From Limnospira fusiformis SAG 85.79 (GTDB lineage: Bacteria; Cyanobacteriota; Cyanobacteriia; Cyanobacteriales; Microcoleaceae), in assembly GCF_012516315.1 (NCBI RefSeq), contig NZ_CP051185.1:1013459-1077458 (forward strand): a stretch of DNA of 64,000 nucleotides, given 5' to 3'. Position numbers and translations under genes: made by a program. Below, in pieces: positions 28,341-38,480 of the stretch. The notes under the pieces were generated by a model. It made no database searches. It was not told the origin of the DNA and saw nothing but the letters and a program-made list of their open reading frames with translations. How positions within the stretch are numbered: the stretch's first letter is position 1; each line of letters begins with the position of its first letter.

Positions 28341-28816
28341 TTAATAATGAATAATTAATAATGAATAATTAATAATTGTAGGGGCGGGTTCTACTGCTTC
28401 CTAGGCTCCCAACCAGAAGATGAAGAAACCCGCCCTCTGGGGTTCTACTGCTTCCTAGGCTCCCAACCAGAAGATGAAGAAACCCGCCCTCTGGGGTTCT
28501 ACTGCTTCCTAGGCTCCCAACCAGAAGATGAAGAAACCCGCCCTCTGGGGTTCTACTGCTTCCTAGGCTCCCAACCAGAAGATGAAGAAACCCGCCCTCT
28601 GGGGTTCTACTGCTTCCTAGGCTCCCAACCAGAAGATGAAGAAACCCGCCCTCTGGGGTTCTACTGCTTCCTAGGCTCCCAACCAGAAGATGAAGAAACC
28701 CGCCCTCTGGGGAGAGGGAGGGGGAGAATGATTTAGGGTGAGGGTAATGTTTAGTGCGATTTCCCGGCTGCATCAAATGATGTATGATGACCCTAATCTT
28801 TGGGGCGTATTTGAGA
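28341..28816. repeat. Six 54-bp tandem repeats within GTAGGGGCGGGTT...AACCCGCCC ends
   Basis: After a short AATTAATAATG repeat comes GTAGGGGCGGGTT, then six exact 54-bp units (28387-28710), each ending AACCCGCCC. The unit has no hyphenated spacer variation, so it is not CRISPR. The frame that runs through it on the minus strand (18-residue repeat) is an artefact. No gene is supported here. Confidence 0.88.
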
Positions 28817-29116
28817 TTACAATAATCTATTTTTCAGTCGTCTGATAATTTGCAAATCTTGTAAATGTGGAGTTACTCCTATTTCAGTTGATACAGGTTC
28901 CCTGTATTGTAGACAGTCTATGACAATCAAAGCCATGACAATGAAAAAAGCATGACCGAGATACTCTATCATGGTATTTGAGGCCAATTGACGAGGGCAA
29001 TTCGGGGAAGGCGAGGCCATATCCCCTGTGGTGGTTTCTTCTGTGGGTAGAAGAGTCCGGGATATAGCAATGTCCTCAGAATTGTGAACAGGTGGGGTCA
29101 AATCAGTGCTAGACAT
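28817..29116 (-). CDS. Small hypothetical membrane protein
   Basis: 99 residues with one hydrophobic segment in the middle (LGHAFFIVMALIVIDCL) and a polar, Thr/Glu-rich N-terminus. It lies 72 bp downstream of the DUF2079 gene on the same strand, so co-transcription is possible. I recognise no family. It may be real because the hydrophobic segment is well formed and the start is separated from repeats, but the evidence is weak. Confidence 0.4.
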   Translation of the reverse strand: MSSTDLTPPVHNSEDIAISRTLLPTEETTTGDMASPSPNCPRQLASNTMIEYLGHAFFIVMALIVIDCLQYREPVSTEIGVTPHLQDLQIIRRLKNRLL

Positions 29117-29188
29117 AGGTTATTAATTAATGTGGTACTAACCTGCTTATCATCACTCCGGAAAATTCAAATTCCGGTTGAGAAAATC

Positions 29189-30592
29189 TTAATTTTTCGG
29201 GGAGGTGTCCCGGTGAAATAAAAGTACCCCGTCGCGACTATATCCCAATTGAAACTCTGGGATATTTTGAAGTTTGACGATGAGACCGTCCACAAGTTCC
29301 TGTGAACTATTCCAGCCTGGGTAAGTAGAGTTTAGTAAGACCCACTCAAACTGGGTGAGGTCCAAACTTTCCGCCCCTTGGGTAGCCAACATCAAAATCT
29401 GGCGGTGGGTAAGGTGGGGGGCGATATGGTCTGCGGTTAAGACGCTTCCGGGACTGTTGACGAGGGCGACAGCTTCCCGCGAGGGGGAAACAGTGTCAAA
29501 ATGTTCGAGATATCGCGACCAAAAATAACCGTATTTAGCTAAAGCCAAGAAAGCTAGTAGCGACCATAACATAATATGGCGGGGGTTTCGTAGCCAATGG
29601 GAGTTACTCCCTAGGGCGGAAATTACGGCTAGTAACAAAAATGGCAGTATGGGGACAGAATAATGCTGGGTGAGGTTTTTTTGTTGGAGACTACTGCTAA
29701 GGAGGTTAAGGGCTAAAATTGGTAATGCGCCGATGATGGGGGTTAAATGGCGGGGTGAGAGTCCCCACAGCAGGGGAAGTATCAATAGCAAGAGATATTC
29801 TAGGTTGGCTAATGTGAAGAGTTGTCGCGCCACCAGTCGGGGTTTTAAGAAGAGGTTTTTGGCAATTTCTGTGACTGAGTTACCTAATTCACCATATCGC
29901 GCGACGGCTTCGGGTTGACCGCCGCTGAAGTGGGGGATGATGATACCTGTGGCGATTATAAACCATGTCAGCCCTAAAATTATGGCGATCGCACCACATC
30001 TACGTCTGTTTTCAAATAGGAATAACCAAACTCCCATCGCCGCCACGGTTAGGGACAGGACGGCTTTACAGCCCAAAATTACCAGGACCACTAGGGAAAA
30101 CCACAGGACTTGTTTCGCCCTGGCTTGGTAAACGGCGACCAATAACAGGGGAAGCGCGATAACTTCTGGGTGAAAGTCGAATAAGTTGACGTTGAAAATC
30201 AGGGGATATAGCAAATAAACTATCGCCATTAAGTTAGCTTGGGTTGGCTTTAAACCCGCCTGTAAAGCCAGCCATTGGGTTGGTATCGCCCCGACTGATA
30301 GGGCTATGGCTTGGACTGCAAACAGCCAGTGTACATCGGGATATAGCTTGTAAAGCAGCGCTATGGGGTATAAAATCCAAGCTGCATGGTCGCCGAGTAT
30401 GTGGATACCCCGAAAGGTGACAAAGGGTTTCTCGCCTTGGCTAATTAGATAAATGCCATTATCGAAAATTCCTAAATCGAAGGCGTTGGACTGAAATAGG
30501 GCGTGTCGCCAACTGCTACCAAAAAATAGGACTAAGCTAGTTAGGAAAATGATTAGGGGTAAGGAATAGGGCGGAAATAGGGCTTTTCTCAT
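29189..30592 (-). CDS. DUF2079 polytopic membrane protein
   Basis: 467 residues with about 10-11 membrane segments. The N-terminal part has the family pattern FDLGIFDNGIYLISQGEKPFVTFRG and LGDHAAWILYPIALLY, which places acidic and His residues in the first outer loop, as in GT-C-fold glycosyltransferases. A C-terminal non-membrane part carries LTADHIAPHLTHRQILML and ends as a short soluble domain. DUF2079 members are often near lipid or glycan genes. A GT39-like gene lies divergently 134 bp away and fits a role in envelope glycan transfer (inference). Substrate unknown. Confidence 0.88.
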   Translation of the reverse strand: MRKALFPPYSLPLIIFLTSLVLFFGSSWRHALFQSNAFDLGIFDNGIYLISQGEKPFVTFRGIHILGDHAAWILYPIALLYKLYPDVHWLFAVQAIALSVGAIPTQWLALQAGLKPTQANLMAIVYLLYPLIFNVNLFDFHPEVIALPLLLVAVYQARAKQVLWFSLVVLVILGCKAVLSLTVAAMGVWLFLFENRRRCGAIAIILGLTWFIIATGIIIPHFSGGQPEAVARYGELGNSVTEIAKNLFLKPRLVARQLFTLANLEYLLLLILPLLWGLSPRHLTPIIGALPILALNLLSSSLQQKNLTQHYSVPILPFLLLAVISALGSNSHWLRNPRHIMLWSLLAFLALAKYGYFWSRYLEHFDTVSPSREAVALVNSPGSVLTADHIAPHLTHRQILMLATQGAESLDLTQFEWVLLNSTYPGWNSSQELVDGLIVKLQNIPEFQLGYSRDGVLLFHRDTSPKN

Positions 30593-30725
30593 TCGTCCTC
30601 GCTGGAAAATGTTGATTAAAATTGTACATTTTCCACAGAGTACACCGATTTCAGAGTTGGGCTGTTAAATTAAGGGATTGTAGATCAGATTCTGGGAGTT
30701 AGACGGGTTGAAGTTAACTGGAAAT

Positions 30726-32582
30726 ATGGGAAAAACTTTGATGATGTGGGGTCGTCATCCTAAGTCGGGGTGGATTTTATCTATGGCTGGGTTAGTGGCG
30801 ATCGCCATTATGGCTTTTCTGTGGCATCTTGGTAGTGTGGGTTTGGTGGATGAAACGGAACCTTTATTTGCTGAAGCCGCCCGTCATATGAAAATCTCCG
30901 GTAATTGGATTACTCCCTATTTTAATCAGGAAACTCGCTTTGATAAACCGCCTTTGATTTATTGGTTAATTGCCCTGGGTTATTATATGGTGGGGGTGAA
31001 TGAGTGGGCGGTAAGATTACCTTCTGCTATCTCAGCGATCGCTTTAATGGTAGGCTGTTTTTTGACTGTACAACAATTCGTAACTACTACCCACCCACAT
31101 CTCAAATTTGCCCAGATTAAGCCTTCTGCTTGGATAGCTACTGCCTTAGTGGCTTTGAATTTACAAACTCTCATCTGGGCGCGTCAGGGAGTTTCGGATA
31201 TGTTATTAAGTGGCTGTATGGGTTTGAGTCTCTTTAGCTTTTTTTGGGGATATGCCACTACTAAGGAACCGGATCATAGTCCCGCTATTAAATTGATGGA
31301 TAAACTCAGAAATTGTTGTCACTGGCAATTTCCGAATAAATGGTATTTAGGATTCTATATTTTTACAGGATTAGCCGTATTAGCCAAAGGTCCTGTGGGT
31401 ATTGTGATCCCCGGCTTAATTGTGGTGGTTTTTCTGGCTTATGTAAATCGCCTGTGGTCAGTTTTGCCAGAAATGGGAGTGATTTGGGGTGGGATTATTT
31501 TCGGATTAATTACTGTACCTTGGTATATTTTGGTAATTATTGAAAATGGTCAAGACTATATAGATTCGTTTTTTGGTTATCATAATGTCCAGAGATTTAC
31601 CAGTGTTGTTAATGGTCATAGTGCGCCGTGGTATTTCTATTTTATCGTGGTTTTAATCGGGTTTTTACCCTGGTCTATTTATTTGCCCATAGCCATATAT
31701 CGGCTGGGATTTTGGCGGCGTAATCAATGGATTAATCAACCCAGAAATCAGCAATTGGGTTTATTTGCTTGGGTGTGGTTTGCCTGTATTTTTGTATTCT
31801 TTACTATCGCCGTTACTAAACTTCCTAGTTATGTGCTGCCTTTGATGCCTGCGGCGGCGATTTTAATCGGGATTTTTTGGGGAGAAGAATTTGCCAAAAC
31901 TGGGAATTATATTAATCTTAAAAATCGCTGGTTTTTTAATACCGCATTAGTTAATATACTGTTTTTAGTGGTTTTAGCGATCGCCATTATTTACAGCCCC
32001 CAATTTATCGGACCCGACCCAGCCGTTGAAGATTTAGCATCAGTAGTTAATAACTCTGGCTTACCGATAAAAGGTGGTATGATCTGGACAGCTACTGCTG
32101 TTTTAATTGCTTGGTTAATAGGCAATAAACGTCAGTGGCGACTAATTATTGCAGCCAACCTCATCGGCTTTATTTTATTCTTTAATATGGTGTTTGTACC
32201 CGGATTATTCTTAGTAGATGAATACCGACAAATACCTCTAAAAAATATCGCCCAAAACTTGGCAACTTTCCAACAACCCCAAGAAGAGTTATGGATGATT
32301 GGATTTGCTAAACCTACCGTAGTATTCTATTCTCAGCAACCCGTCCATTTTTTCAGAATAAACGACTTTTTGAGGGCAGAAGGTGAACCCCTCTTGCATA
32401 TCCTTGATGTCCTACAAAACACCTCAGAATCCCCCACAGCCCTCGTAGTTAGTCGCGCCAAGGATTTAGCCAGAATTGGACTACAACCGGGAGATTATCC
32501 GATTTTAATAGAACAGGGAAATTATCAACTGGTTCGCATTTCCAAGCAAATTTTATTATATCGTGTTATTCACCATGAATAA
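30726..32582 (+). CDS. GT39-type (ArnT/PMT-like) membrane glycosyltransferase
   Basis: 618 residues from the ATG at 30726; the frame is open to a TTG at 30708. There are about 12 membrane segments. The N-terminal catalytic loop has VDETEPLFAEAARHMKISGNW and RFDKPPLIYWL, the hallmark of ArnT/PMT-like GT-C enzymes (D-E and DKPP motifs). A soluble C-terminal domain (from ~520) follows. Such enzymes move a sugar from a polyprenyl-phosphate donor to a lipid or protein on the outer face of the inner membrane. No pathway genes adjoin, so acceptor and sugar are unknown. It is divergent from the DUF2079 gene. Confidence 0.9.
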   Translation: MGKTLMMWGRHPKSGWILSMAGLVAIAIMAFLWHLGSVGLVDETEPLFAEAARHMKISGNWITPYFNQETRFDKPPLIYWLIALGYYMVGVNEWAVRLPSAISAIALMVGCFLTVQQFVTTTHPHLKFAQIKPSAWIATALVALNLQTLIWARQGVSDMLLSGCMGLSLFSFFWGYATTKEPDHSPAIKLMDKLRNCCHWQFPNKWYLGFYIFTGLAVLAKGPVGIVIPGLIVVVFLAYVNRLWSVLPEMGVIWGGIIFGLITVPWYILVIIENGQDYIDSFFGYHNVQRFTSVVNGHSAPWYFYFIVVLIGFLPWSIYLPIAIYRLGFWRRNQWINQPRNQQLGLFAWVWFACIFVFFTIAVTKLPSYVLPLMPAAAILIGIFWGEEFAKTGNYINLKNRWFFNTALVNILFLVVLAIAIIYSPQFIGPDPAVEDLASVVNNSGLPIKGGMIWTATAVLIAWLIGNKRQWRLIIAANLIGFILFFNMVFVPGLFLVDEYRQIPLKNIAQNLATFQQPQEELWMIGFAKPTVVFYSQQPVHFFRINDFLRAEGEPLLHILDVLQNTSESPTALVVSRAKDLARIGLQPGDYPILIEQGNYQLVRISKQILLYRVIHHE

Positions 32583-33137
32583 TTAATAGCCCAGAAATCA
32601 TGTAGGGGCGGGTTCTGCTGTTAATGACATCAAAGGGCGATCAGATGAATAAACCCCCACCCGATAATTAATAATTAATAATTAATAATTAATAATTAAT
32701 AATTATTAATTAATAATTAACTCGCCCCACCGGATAATTAATAATTAATAATTAACCCGCCCTATTTATGGGGTTCTGCTGTTAATGACATCAAAGGGCG
32801 ATCAGATGAATAAACCCGCCCCACCGGATAATTAATAATTAATAATTAATAATTAATAATTAATAATTAATAATTAACTCGCCCCACCGGATAATTAATA
32901 ATTAATAATTAACCCGCCCTATTTATGGGGTTCTGCCGTTAATGACATCAAAGGGCGATCAGATGAATAAACCCGCCCCACCGGATAATTAATAATTAAT
33001 AATTAATAATTAATAATTAATAATTAACTCGCCCCACCGGATAATTAATAATTAACCCGCCCTATTTATGGGGTTCTGCCGTTAATGACATCAGAGGGGG
33101 ATAATATGAATAAATCCGCCCTCTGGGGAGAAGAGGA
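32583..33137. repeat. Long tandem repeat with GGGGCGGGTT/AACCCGCCC ends and AATTAAT tracts
   Basis: Four copies of a core (GGTTCTG, then CNGTTAATGACATCA...GATGAATAAACCCGCCC) alternate with runs of the 7-bp unit AATTAAT of varying length (for example 32665-32720, 32830-32875). Small single-base changes between copies and varying tract length point to slippage. No gene is supported here. Confidence 0.85.
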
Positions 33138-33911
33138 TTAGGCAAAAGTTGAATTGCCAAAATCCGGGGGTATATCCTGAATACGTCCAGGACCGATCGC
33201 CTGTATAGCCTCTTTTAAAACCACATCTCCAGTATATAAAGCACGGCCAACAATGACATCAGTTACCCCCAAGGGTTCTAATCCCAATAACCCTAATAAA
33301 TCAGTAATGCTACTGACACCGCCGGAGGCAATAATAGGGATTGAGACGATTTCCGCAACTTCCCGCAATGCCGCTTTATTGGGACCCTGTAAAGTCCCAT
33401 CCCGGTGAATATCAGTGTAAATAATGGTAGCCACGCCCAACTGTGCCATTTGGTGGGCTAGGTCTGTGGCTTTGACCTCAGAAGTTTCTAGCCAACCCCT
33501 AGTCGCCACTTTACCATCACGGGCATCAATTCCCACAGCAATTCGTCCGGGAAACTCAGCGCATAACTCAGCTACCAATTGGGGATTTTCCACCGCTACG
33601 GTCCCCAAAATTGCCCTTTCTACCCCTAAATCAAATAGGGCGGCGACAGTATCACGACTACGCAACCCGCCGCCGACTTGAATCGGGACTTTGACAGCTT
33701 TGGCGATCGCACCAATAGCCGCATGGTTAGTAGGTTGTCCAGTTTTCGCCCCATCAAGATCAACTAAATGCAGACGAGTAGCGCCCTGGGACACCCATTC
33801 CTGGGCGACAGCCACAGGATCTTCATTAAAAGTCTCGGCTTGGGTGTAGTCTCCCTGATACAAGCGGACGCAGCGCCCTTCTAATAAGTCTATGGCGGGT
33901 ATTACATTCAT
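33138..33911 (-). CDS. hisA: Phosphoribosylformimino-5-aminoimidazole carboxamide ribotide isomerase
   Basis: 257 residues from the ATG at 33911 ([22 protein letters not shown]); the frame is open 22 codons further but lacks conservation there. It is a TIM-barrel with the HisA motifs VIPAIDL (catalytic Asp), [35 protein letters not shown] (second catalytic Asp) and ASGGV. It isomerises ProFAR to PRFAR in histidine biosynthesis in the cytosol. As often in cyanobacteria it is not in a his operon. Confidence 0.97.
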   Translation of the reverse strand: MNVIPAIDLLEGRCVRLYQGDYTQAETFNEDPVAVAQEWVSQGATRLHLVDLDGAKTGQPTNHAAIGAIAKAVKVPIQVGGGLRSRDTVAALFDLGVERAILGTVAVENPQLVAELCAEFPGRIAVGIDARDGKVATRGWLETSEVKATDLAHQMAQLGVATIIYTDIHRDGTLQGPNKAALREVAEIVSIPIIASGGVSSITDLLGLLGLEPLGVTDVIVGRALYTGDVVLKEAIQAIGPGRIQDIPPDFGNSTFA

Positions 33912-34219
33912 TGGCGATTGATAAATTGGAACAAGGTTAATAGCTTTGAAACTCCCGCCGTTAATCGCTAAAGCCATCTAACGGGGGATTCTGGCTTCTT
34001 TCAGACTGCCTCTTAACTATACCACTCAATTACTCTTGAAACCTCGGTAAGACCGACTCCACAAGCATTTTAAACTAGGTTTCTTCTCCCGGCTATGTTG
34101 TACCCTCACCCTAGTATCTAGGCGGTATTGTTTCCTCTAGTTACTGGTCAAAATTCATCTCGCCATTAAGGCGATCGCTTCTAACGGGAGTCATATAACT
34201 GCGCCAGACTCCTGGCTAT

Positions 34220-35794
34220 TTATGCGGTTTCTGGGTCTTTCTCTTCCATAACCTCCGATAAAAGGGTTGATAGTTGAGTATTCAGACGGCCGGATCTAAC
34301 AAATTCCGCATAGGTTTCCGCCTCAATATCAACTAATTCTTCCTGAAGTAATTCTATGGTCAACTCTTGCAGTTTGGGTTCTTGTGATAGTAACTGCTGA
34401 GTTTTGGTGGTGATAGCTTCTAATTTAGATTTAATCAATTGGGCTTGATGTTGATAAGCATCAGGGTCTAATTCCTGCTTAACAACCGATTGGGAGAGGT
34501 GGTTTTGTACTCGGTTTAGGGCTACACGACGGGCTACTAATTGCAGATATTCTTCACGCAAGGGTTGGTCTTTGAGTAGTCCTAACCATTGCAGGAGAGG
34601 CTGGGTAGTTAAACCCTGAAATAGTAGACTAAATAAAACCACCCCGAAGACTGTCGCGATCAGATTTTCCCGTTCAGGTATAGCTACTGGAACACTCAAG
34701 ACTAGGGCGATAGAAACAGAACCTCGTAAGCCTCCCCACCACAGCATAGTTTGATTTTGTAGGTCTATTTCTGATTTGGCTAATGTGTTACTGATGGCGG
34801 TTAAAGTAAATGTGGATATTACCCTAGTTAGCATCATGGCTAGGACGGAAACCGCAATGGGTTTTATGTTGGTTGCTAAACTCGCAAATTCAATTTGAGC
34901 GCCAATTAATAAGAAGACGATTGAGTTCACCAAAAATGCCATAAATTCCCAAAACTCGCTGACGATTAATCGGCTACGGGGATTCATACCAATTCGGGAA
35001 CCAAAATTTCCTAAAATTAACCCTACTACTACTACGCCAATAACTCCAGATCCGCCTAAGTCTTCGGTGACTACATAGGTTCCATAGGCGGCTAGGAGGG
35101 TGAGGGATTGTTCTACTAGGGGAGAGTCAAAACGCTGAGTTAGATAGGATATCCCAAACCCAATTATCCCCGCAATAACTACCGCAATTCCTGTAAATAA
35201 TAAGAGTTTTAAAACGATCGCCGCCGGGGATATTTCGATGTTTCCCATAGGAAAACCGACTAAGATGATGAACGCTACCACCGCTATACCATCATTAAAT
35301 AGGCTTTCCCCTTCCATTAAGACTCGCAGACGTTTAGGCGCTCCTAATTCCTTCATTAGGGCGACTACTGAGATGGGGTCGGTGGCTGATAAACTTGCAC
35401 CTACCAACAGAGCGATCGCTATCGGCATTCCTACCGCTAAATCTAAGCCAATAGCTATCCCTACTACACAAATGACTACCCCAATAGTTGCATATAAAAA
35501 TACCGGGAATAAATCTCGTTTTAGGTCTCGCCAATTCAGATTCCAGGCGGCTTCAAATAGTAAGGGAGGCAGGAAAATTTCCAGGATTAGTTCCGGTGAT
35601 AATTGGATTAGGTGGATGTCTTCAAAGGCTAAAAATAATCCGACAATTACCAATAATAGGGTAAAGGGGATTTTGCGCAGCCAAGGGAATAGACGAGACA
35701 TGGTGGCTACACTGAGGGAAATCAGCAGGACCAGCAAAAATTGTTCAAGATTCTCTTTGATACTGATCTCAGCGATCGCAACTTCTGGAGTCAT
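34220..35794 (-). CDS. CPA1-type Na+/H+ antiporter
   Basis: 524 residues. There are 12-13 membrane segments, with FLPPLLFEAAWNLNW, the ATDPISVVAL motif and EGESLFNDGIAVVAF typical of the CPA1 (NhaP/NhaS-like) family, including the ND pair for ion transport. A cytoplasmic tail from ~400 is rich in charged residues and forms helices. It exchanges Na+ (or K+) for H+ across the plasma or thylakoid membrane and is expected to matter in an alkaliphilic or saline habitat. Confidence 0.93.
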   Translation of the reverse strand: MTPEVAIAEISIKENLEQFLLVLLISLSVATMSRLFPWLRKIPFTLLLVIVGLFLAFEDIHLIQLSPELILEIFLPPLLFEAAWNLNWRDLKRDLFPVFLYATIGVVICVVGIAIGLDLAVGMPIAIALLVGASLSATDPISVVALMKELGAPKRLRVLMEGESLFNDGIAVVAFIILVGFPMGNIEISPAAIVLKLLLFTGIAVVIAGIIGFGISYLTQRFDSPLVEQSLTLLAAYGTYVVTEDLGGSGVIGVVVVGLILGNFGSRIGMNPRSRLIVSEFWEFMAFLVNSIVFLLIGAQIEFASLATNIKPIAVSVLAMMLTRVISTFTLTAISNTLAKSEIDLQNQTMLWWGGLRGSVSIALVLSVPVAIPERENLIATVFGVVLFSLLFQGLTTQPLLQWLGLLKDQPLREEYLQLVARRVALNRVQNHLSQSVVKQELDPDAYQHQAQLIKSKLEAITTKTQQLLSQEPKLQELTIELLQEELVDIEAETYAEFVRSGRLNTQLSTLLSEVMEEKDPETA

Positions 35795-35895
35795 AGTTTA
35801 AGATAGTAGCGACAACCACATCATACTATCACATTTACTCAGGATATTTTATAATTCCTCGCAGGATTGTTAGATGATTATCATACTTGGGATGT

Positions 35896-37962
35896 CTAAA
35901 ATTCCGCTTCCACTTCGATGATTTCTGTGTACTCAAACTGATTGGGACTGAGTTTAACTAGGGGATAGTTAACCCCTTGTAAATTAATGAAATCTTCCTC
36001 ACAATCGGGTTTGGACGAGTTGTAAACTAGGATATATTCTCGCCCAATTTTGGGTTGAATTTCTCTAGCGACTTCTCCTCGCCATTGGGTTTTGGTGACT
36101 AATACAACTAGCTGGTTAGCTAACTCTGGAATAATGCGGGCTATTTGGCGGCGGTAAATTTCATCTAAACTACCAAAAGGGGAATCCATCACAATGGGAA
36201 ATGTACTGCTATCTGGTCCCATAAGGGTATTTTTTTGACTCCATTCTCTAACACCTTCGATAATTCCGCCAATAAAGGATAGACTGAGAATTTGATTTTC
36301 TCCGGTGGAAGAGGCTACTGGCGCATCTTCTCCAGAGGTTCTTTCCACTAATTTAAGTTCGTATTTGGGGCTGAGTTGCGGTTGATAGGGGGTAAAAGAA
36401 ATTTTGGCAAAAATATTTTGCACTCGGCTTTCTAACTGTTGACGGAATTGCTGATCTAAACGTTCCAGGACTTGGGATAATCTGGCGATCGCATCTTCCG
36501 TCGCCGCAATGCGTCGCTGCGCTGTTATCTGCTTCATCTCATTCATTTGTTGGCGATCTATTTGTTTCGATAGTTTCTCGCATTCTTGAGTGAGAGTCTC
36601 AATTTGTTGAGAATTTGAACCCATTTCTCGGTTCAGTTCACCAATGCTGCTTTCGATTTCATCTAGGCGTTTTTGCAGTTTTTGAATATCCTCATCTGGG
36701 AAATTGCGTAGTTTTTTCTTAATATCATCTAGTCGGGTTTCTATTTGGGATAATTCCGCCCTATTTTTGCTGATAGATATTTGATGATGGTCAATTTCTT
36801 GCCAAAATTCTGCTAGTTGGCGATCCACATCATCAACTTGGGTAGACATACGGATAGCGGTTTCTTCAATATCTGCCATTCCGGCTTTATTTAACCAACT
36901 TTTGAGGCGATCGCATTCCGAACTTCCTTCTATTATAGGAGTTCCACAAATGCACTGCTGGCGGTTAATTAACTCATTCACAAATTGCTTAGTAATTCCT
37001 GTCATCAACTCTCCCTTTTCTCGCATTCCTGAAAATAGGTTACGAAAATCAGCGATCGTATCTGACAACAAAACCGGATAAGCCCTAGTTGATAACAGTT
37101 TATTAATCGATTGTTTCGACTTTTTTAAATTATCTCTGATTGAAATAATTTGACTCTCTAACTCACTTCGCAATTGTTGCAACTCCGCCGCCCCACTTAA
37201 ATCTAATAAATGGGCATTTAGGGTACGTTTCAACTGTTCATGATGTGCTAATTCTATTTCGATTTCCTTTTGTCTTTTCGACAAATTATTGATTTCATCT
37301 TCCCGCTTTTTTTTGTCGTTTAAAAACTTTTTTGTCTCAGGATTACCAATTATCGATAAATCAGTTTCTAAAGACTTTCTCGCTTCCTTTAAATGTTTAA
37401 TACCCCTATTTAATACCTCCACCCCTAATAACTCTTTAGTAGCTTCCGCAATTTCCGCTTTTCTCTCATCCCTAACAATTTGCTCTATACGTTCTCCATC
37501 AAAAAAGAAATACTGATGTAAACTCATCGGTAAAATGCGATTAATAATCTCTTCTGGTGGCTGCGGCGGCAAAGTCCAGCGCCCATCATCTCCCGCCACC
37601 TGCATATATAACTCACTGTCAGAATGTTCGATTTCCCCATTTTGTTTATAGGCGCGACAGACCCGTTTAACCTGATAGCGTTTATGGTCATGTTCAAAGA
37701 TAACTTCCACCCAGCAACCTACCGCCTTCCCCGGTTCTGCTTCCGTTAGCGATCGCTTATTAACCAATTGTTCCGAAACCGCAAATGCTGCACTAAATTT
37801 CTCATATAAAACCCAGCTAAACGCATTAAGTATCGTCGTCTTACCCGCACCATTATTCCCATAAATTACCGTAGTATTTCGTTCCCCTTTAGCTAAATAT
37901 ATAATCGGGCTTTTTCCGTAAAATTGCCGAAAGTTACACAACTGAATTGATAGTAAATTCAT
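35896..37962 (-). CDS. DndD-like SMC/Rad50-type ATPase (DNA phosphorothioation-type)
   Basis: 688 residues. N-terminal Walker A GNNGAGKT (35-42), then YFFFDGERIE (~151-160), a motif typical of DndD. Long coiled coils surround a hook-like QQCICG (Cys337, Cys339), followed by signature SSTGENQILSLSF and Walker B FPIVMDSPFGSLDE. DndD supplies ATPase activity to the DndCDE complex that puts sulfur in the DNA backbone. Here no dndC, dndB, dndE or cysteine desulfurase lies nearby. It overlaps by 4 bp an 80-residue gene and sits upstream of the minus-strand order from a Dnd-restriction-like helicase. It could be an orphan or a different defence ATPase. Confidence 0.85.
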   Translation of the reverse strand: MNLLSIQLCNFRQFYGKSPIIYLAKGERNTTVIYGNNGAGKTTILNAFSWVLYEKFSAAFAVSEQLVNKRSLTEAEPGKAVGCWVEVIFEHDHKRYQVKRVCRAYKQNGEIEHSDSELYMQVAGDDGRWTLPPQPPEEIINRILPMSLHQYFFFDGERIEQIVRDERKAEIAEATKELLGVEVLNRGIKHLKEARKSLETDLSIIGNPETKKFLNDKKKREDEINNLSKRQKEIEIELAHHEQLKRTLNAHLLDLSGAAELQQLRSELESQIISIRDNLKKSKQSINKLLSTRAYPVLLSDTIADFRNLFSGMREKGELMTGITKQFVNELINRQQCICGTPIIEGSSECDRLKSWLNKAGMADIEETAIRMSTQVDDVDRQLAEFWQEIDHHQISISKNRAELSQIETRLDDIKKKLRNFPDEDIQKLQKRLDEIESSIGELNREMGSNSQQIETLTQECEKLSKQIDRQQMNEMKQITAQRRIAATEDAIARLSQVLERLDQQFRQQLESRVQNIFAKISFTPYQPQLSPKYELKLVERTSGEDAPVASSTGENQILSLSFIGGIIEGVREWSQKNTLMGPDSSTFPIVMDSPFGSLDEIYRRQIARIIPELANQLVVLVTKTQWRGEVAREIQPKIGREYILVYNSSKPDCEEDFINLQGVNYPLVKLSPNQFEYTEIIEVEAEF

Positions 37963-38201
37963 TGTATGACCTCTTTAATAATCTTGAGAACATCATCATT
38001 AATGTTCCAGGGACTTTTCATATATAGTTTATCTCTTTCCGCCTGCAAAACCCTTTCGATAATTTCCCGAACCTCTGGTGGTGCATCTGTAATCGGGTCA
38101 TGAACTAATGTCTGATTAGCGTTTTCTCCATAGGTAGATTTTGCCTCCGAGAATACATTAGAAATCGCGTGAATTAAACCCTCTGAGTATTGGTAAGACA
38201 T
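37959..38201 (-). CDS. Small protein in the DndD-like operon
   Basis: 80 residues, acidic, helical, no Cys cluster or membrane span (MSYQYSEGLIHAISNVFSEA...VREIIERVLQAERDKLY). Its stop overlaps the start of the DndD-like ATPase gene by 4 bp (ATGA), which implies translational coupling and a joint role. It does not look like DndE (about 110 residues). I do not recognise a family. Confidence 0.7.
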   Translation of the reverse strand: MSYQYSEGLIHAISNVFSEAKSTYGENANQTLVHDPITDAPPEVREIIERVLQAERDKLYMKSPWNINDDVLKIIKEVIQ

Positions 38202-38370
38202 AGACTATTCCAAACGTGAGTTATCGATGGTTTTTTACTAGCGAAAAATAGGCGATTTAACATAAATATATTTCATTATACCACAACCCCCATAATCACG
38301 TCAACTCTGAGACAACCAGAGATCATGTCTGGGCGGGTTATGCTGTTAATTAGACTTGGCACCAGTCAAA

Positions 38371-38434
38371 AAACCCGGTTTTTTAGAAAAATCTTGGTTA
38401 ACAACCAGAAAGCCCGATAAAAACCGGGTTTTTC
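38371..38434. terminator. Inverted-repeat terminator below the helicase gene
   Basis: AACCCGGTTTTTT near 38371-38385 pairs with AAAAACCGGGTTTTT near 38420-38434. Stems followed by T runs exist on both strands, so it may work in both directions; on the minus strand it lies ~50 bp after the helicase stop. The rest of 38202-38480 holds no gene. A GGGCGGGTTATGCTGTTAAT stretch at 38330 resembles the repeat family of 32605. Confidence 0.6.
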
Positions 38435-38480
38435 CGTCCCCGAAAACCACCCTCGGGGGTGATGGTTAATGATGGATGAT

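Noticed and set aside
28387..28710. CRISPR array
   Set aside because: Units are identical end to end with no unique spacers. The same applies to 32603-33127 and 45651-45930.
28369..28776. A 135-residue protein of six 18-residue repeats
   Set aside because: It is the translation of the 54-bp non-coding tandem repeat; 54 is divisible by three so any frame stays open.
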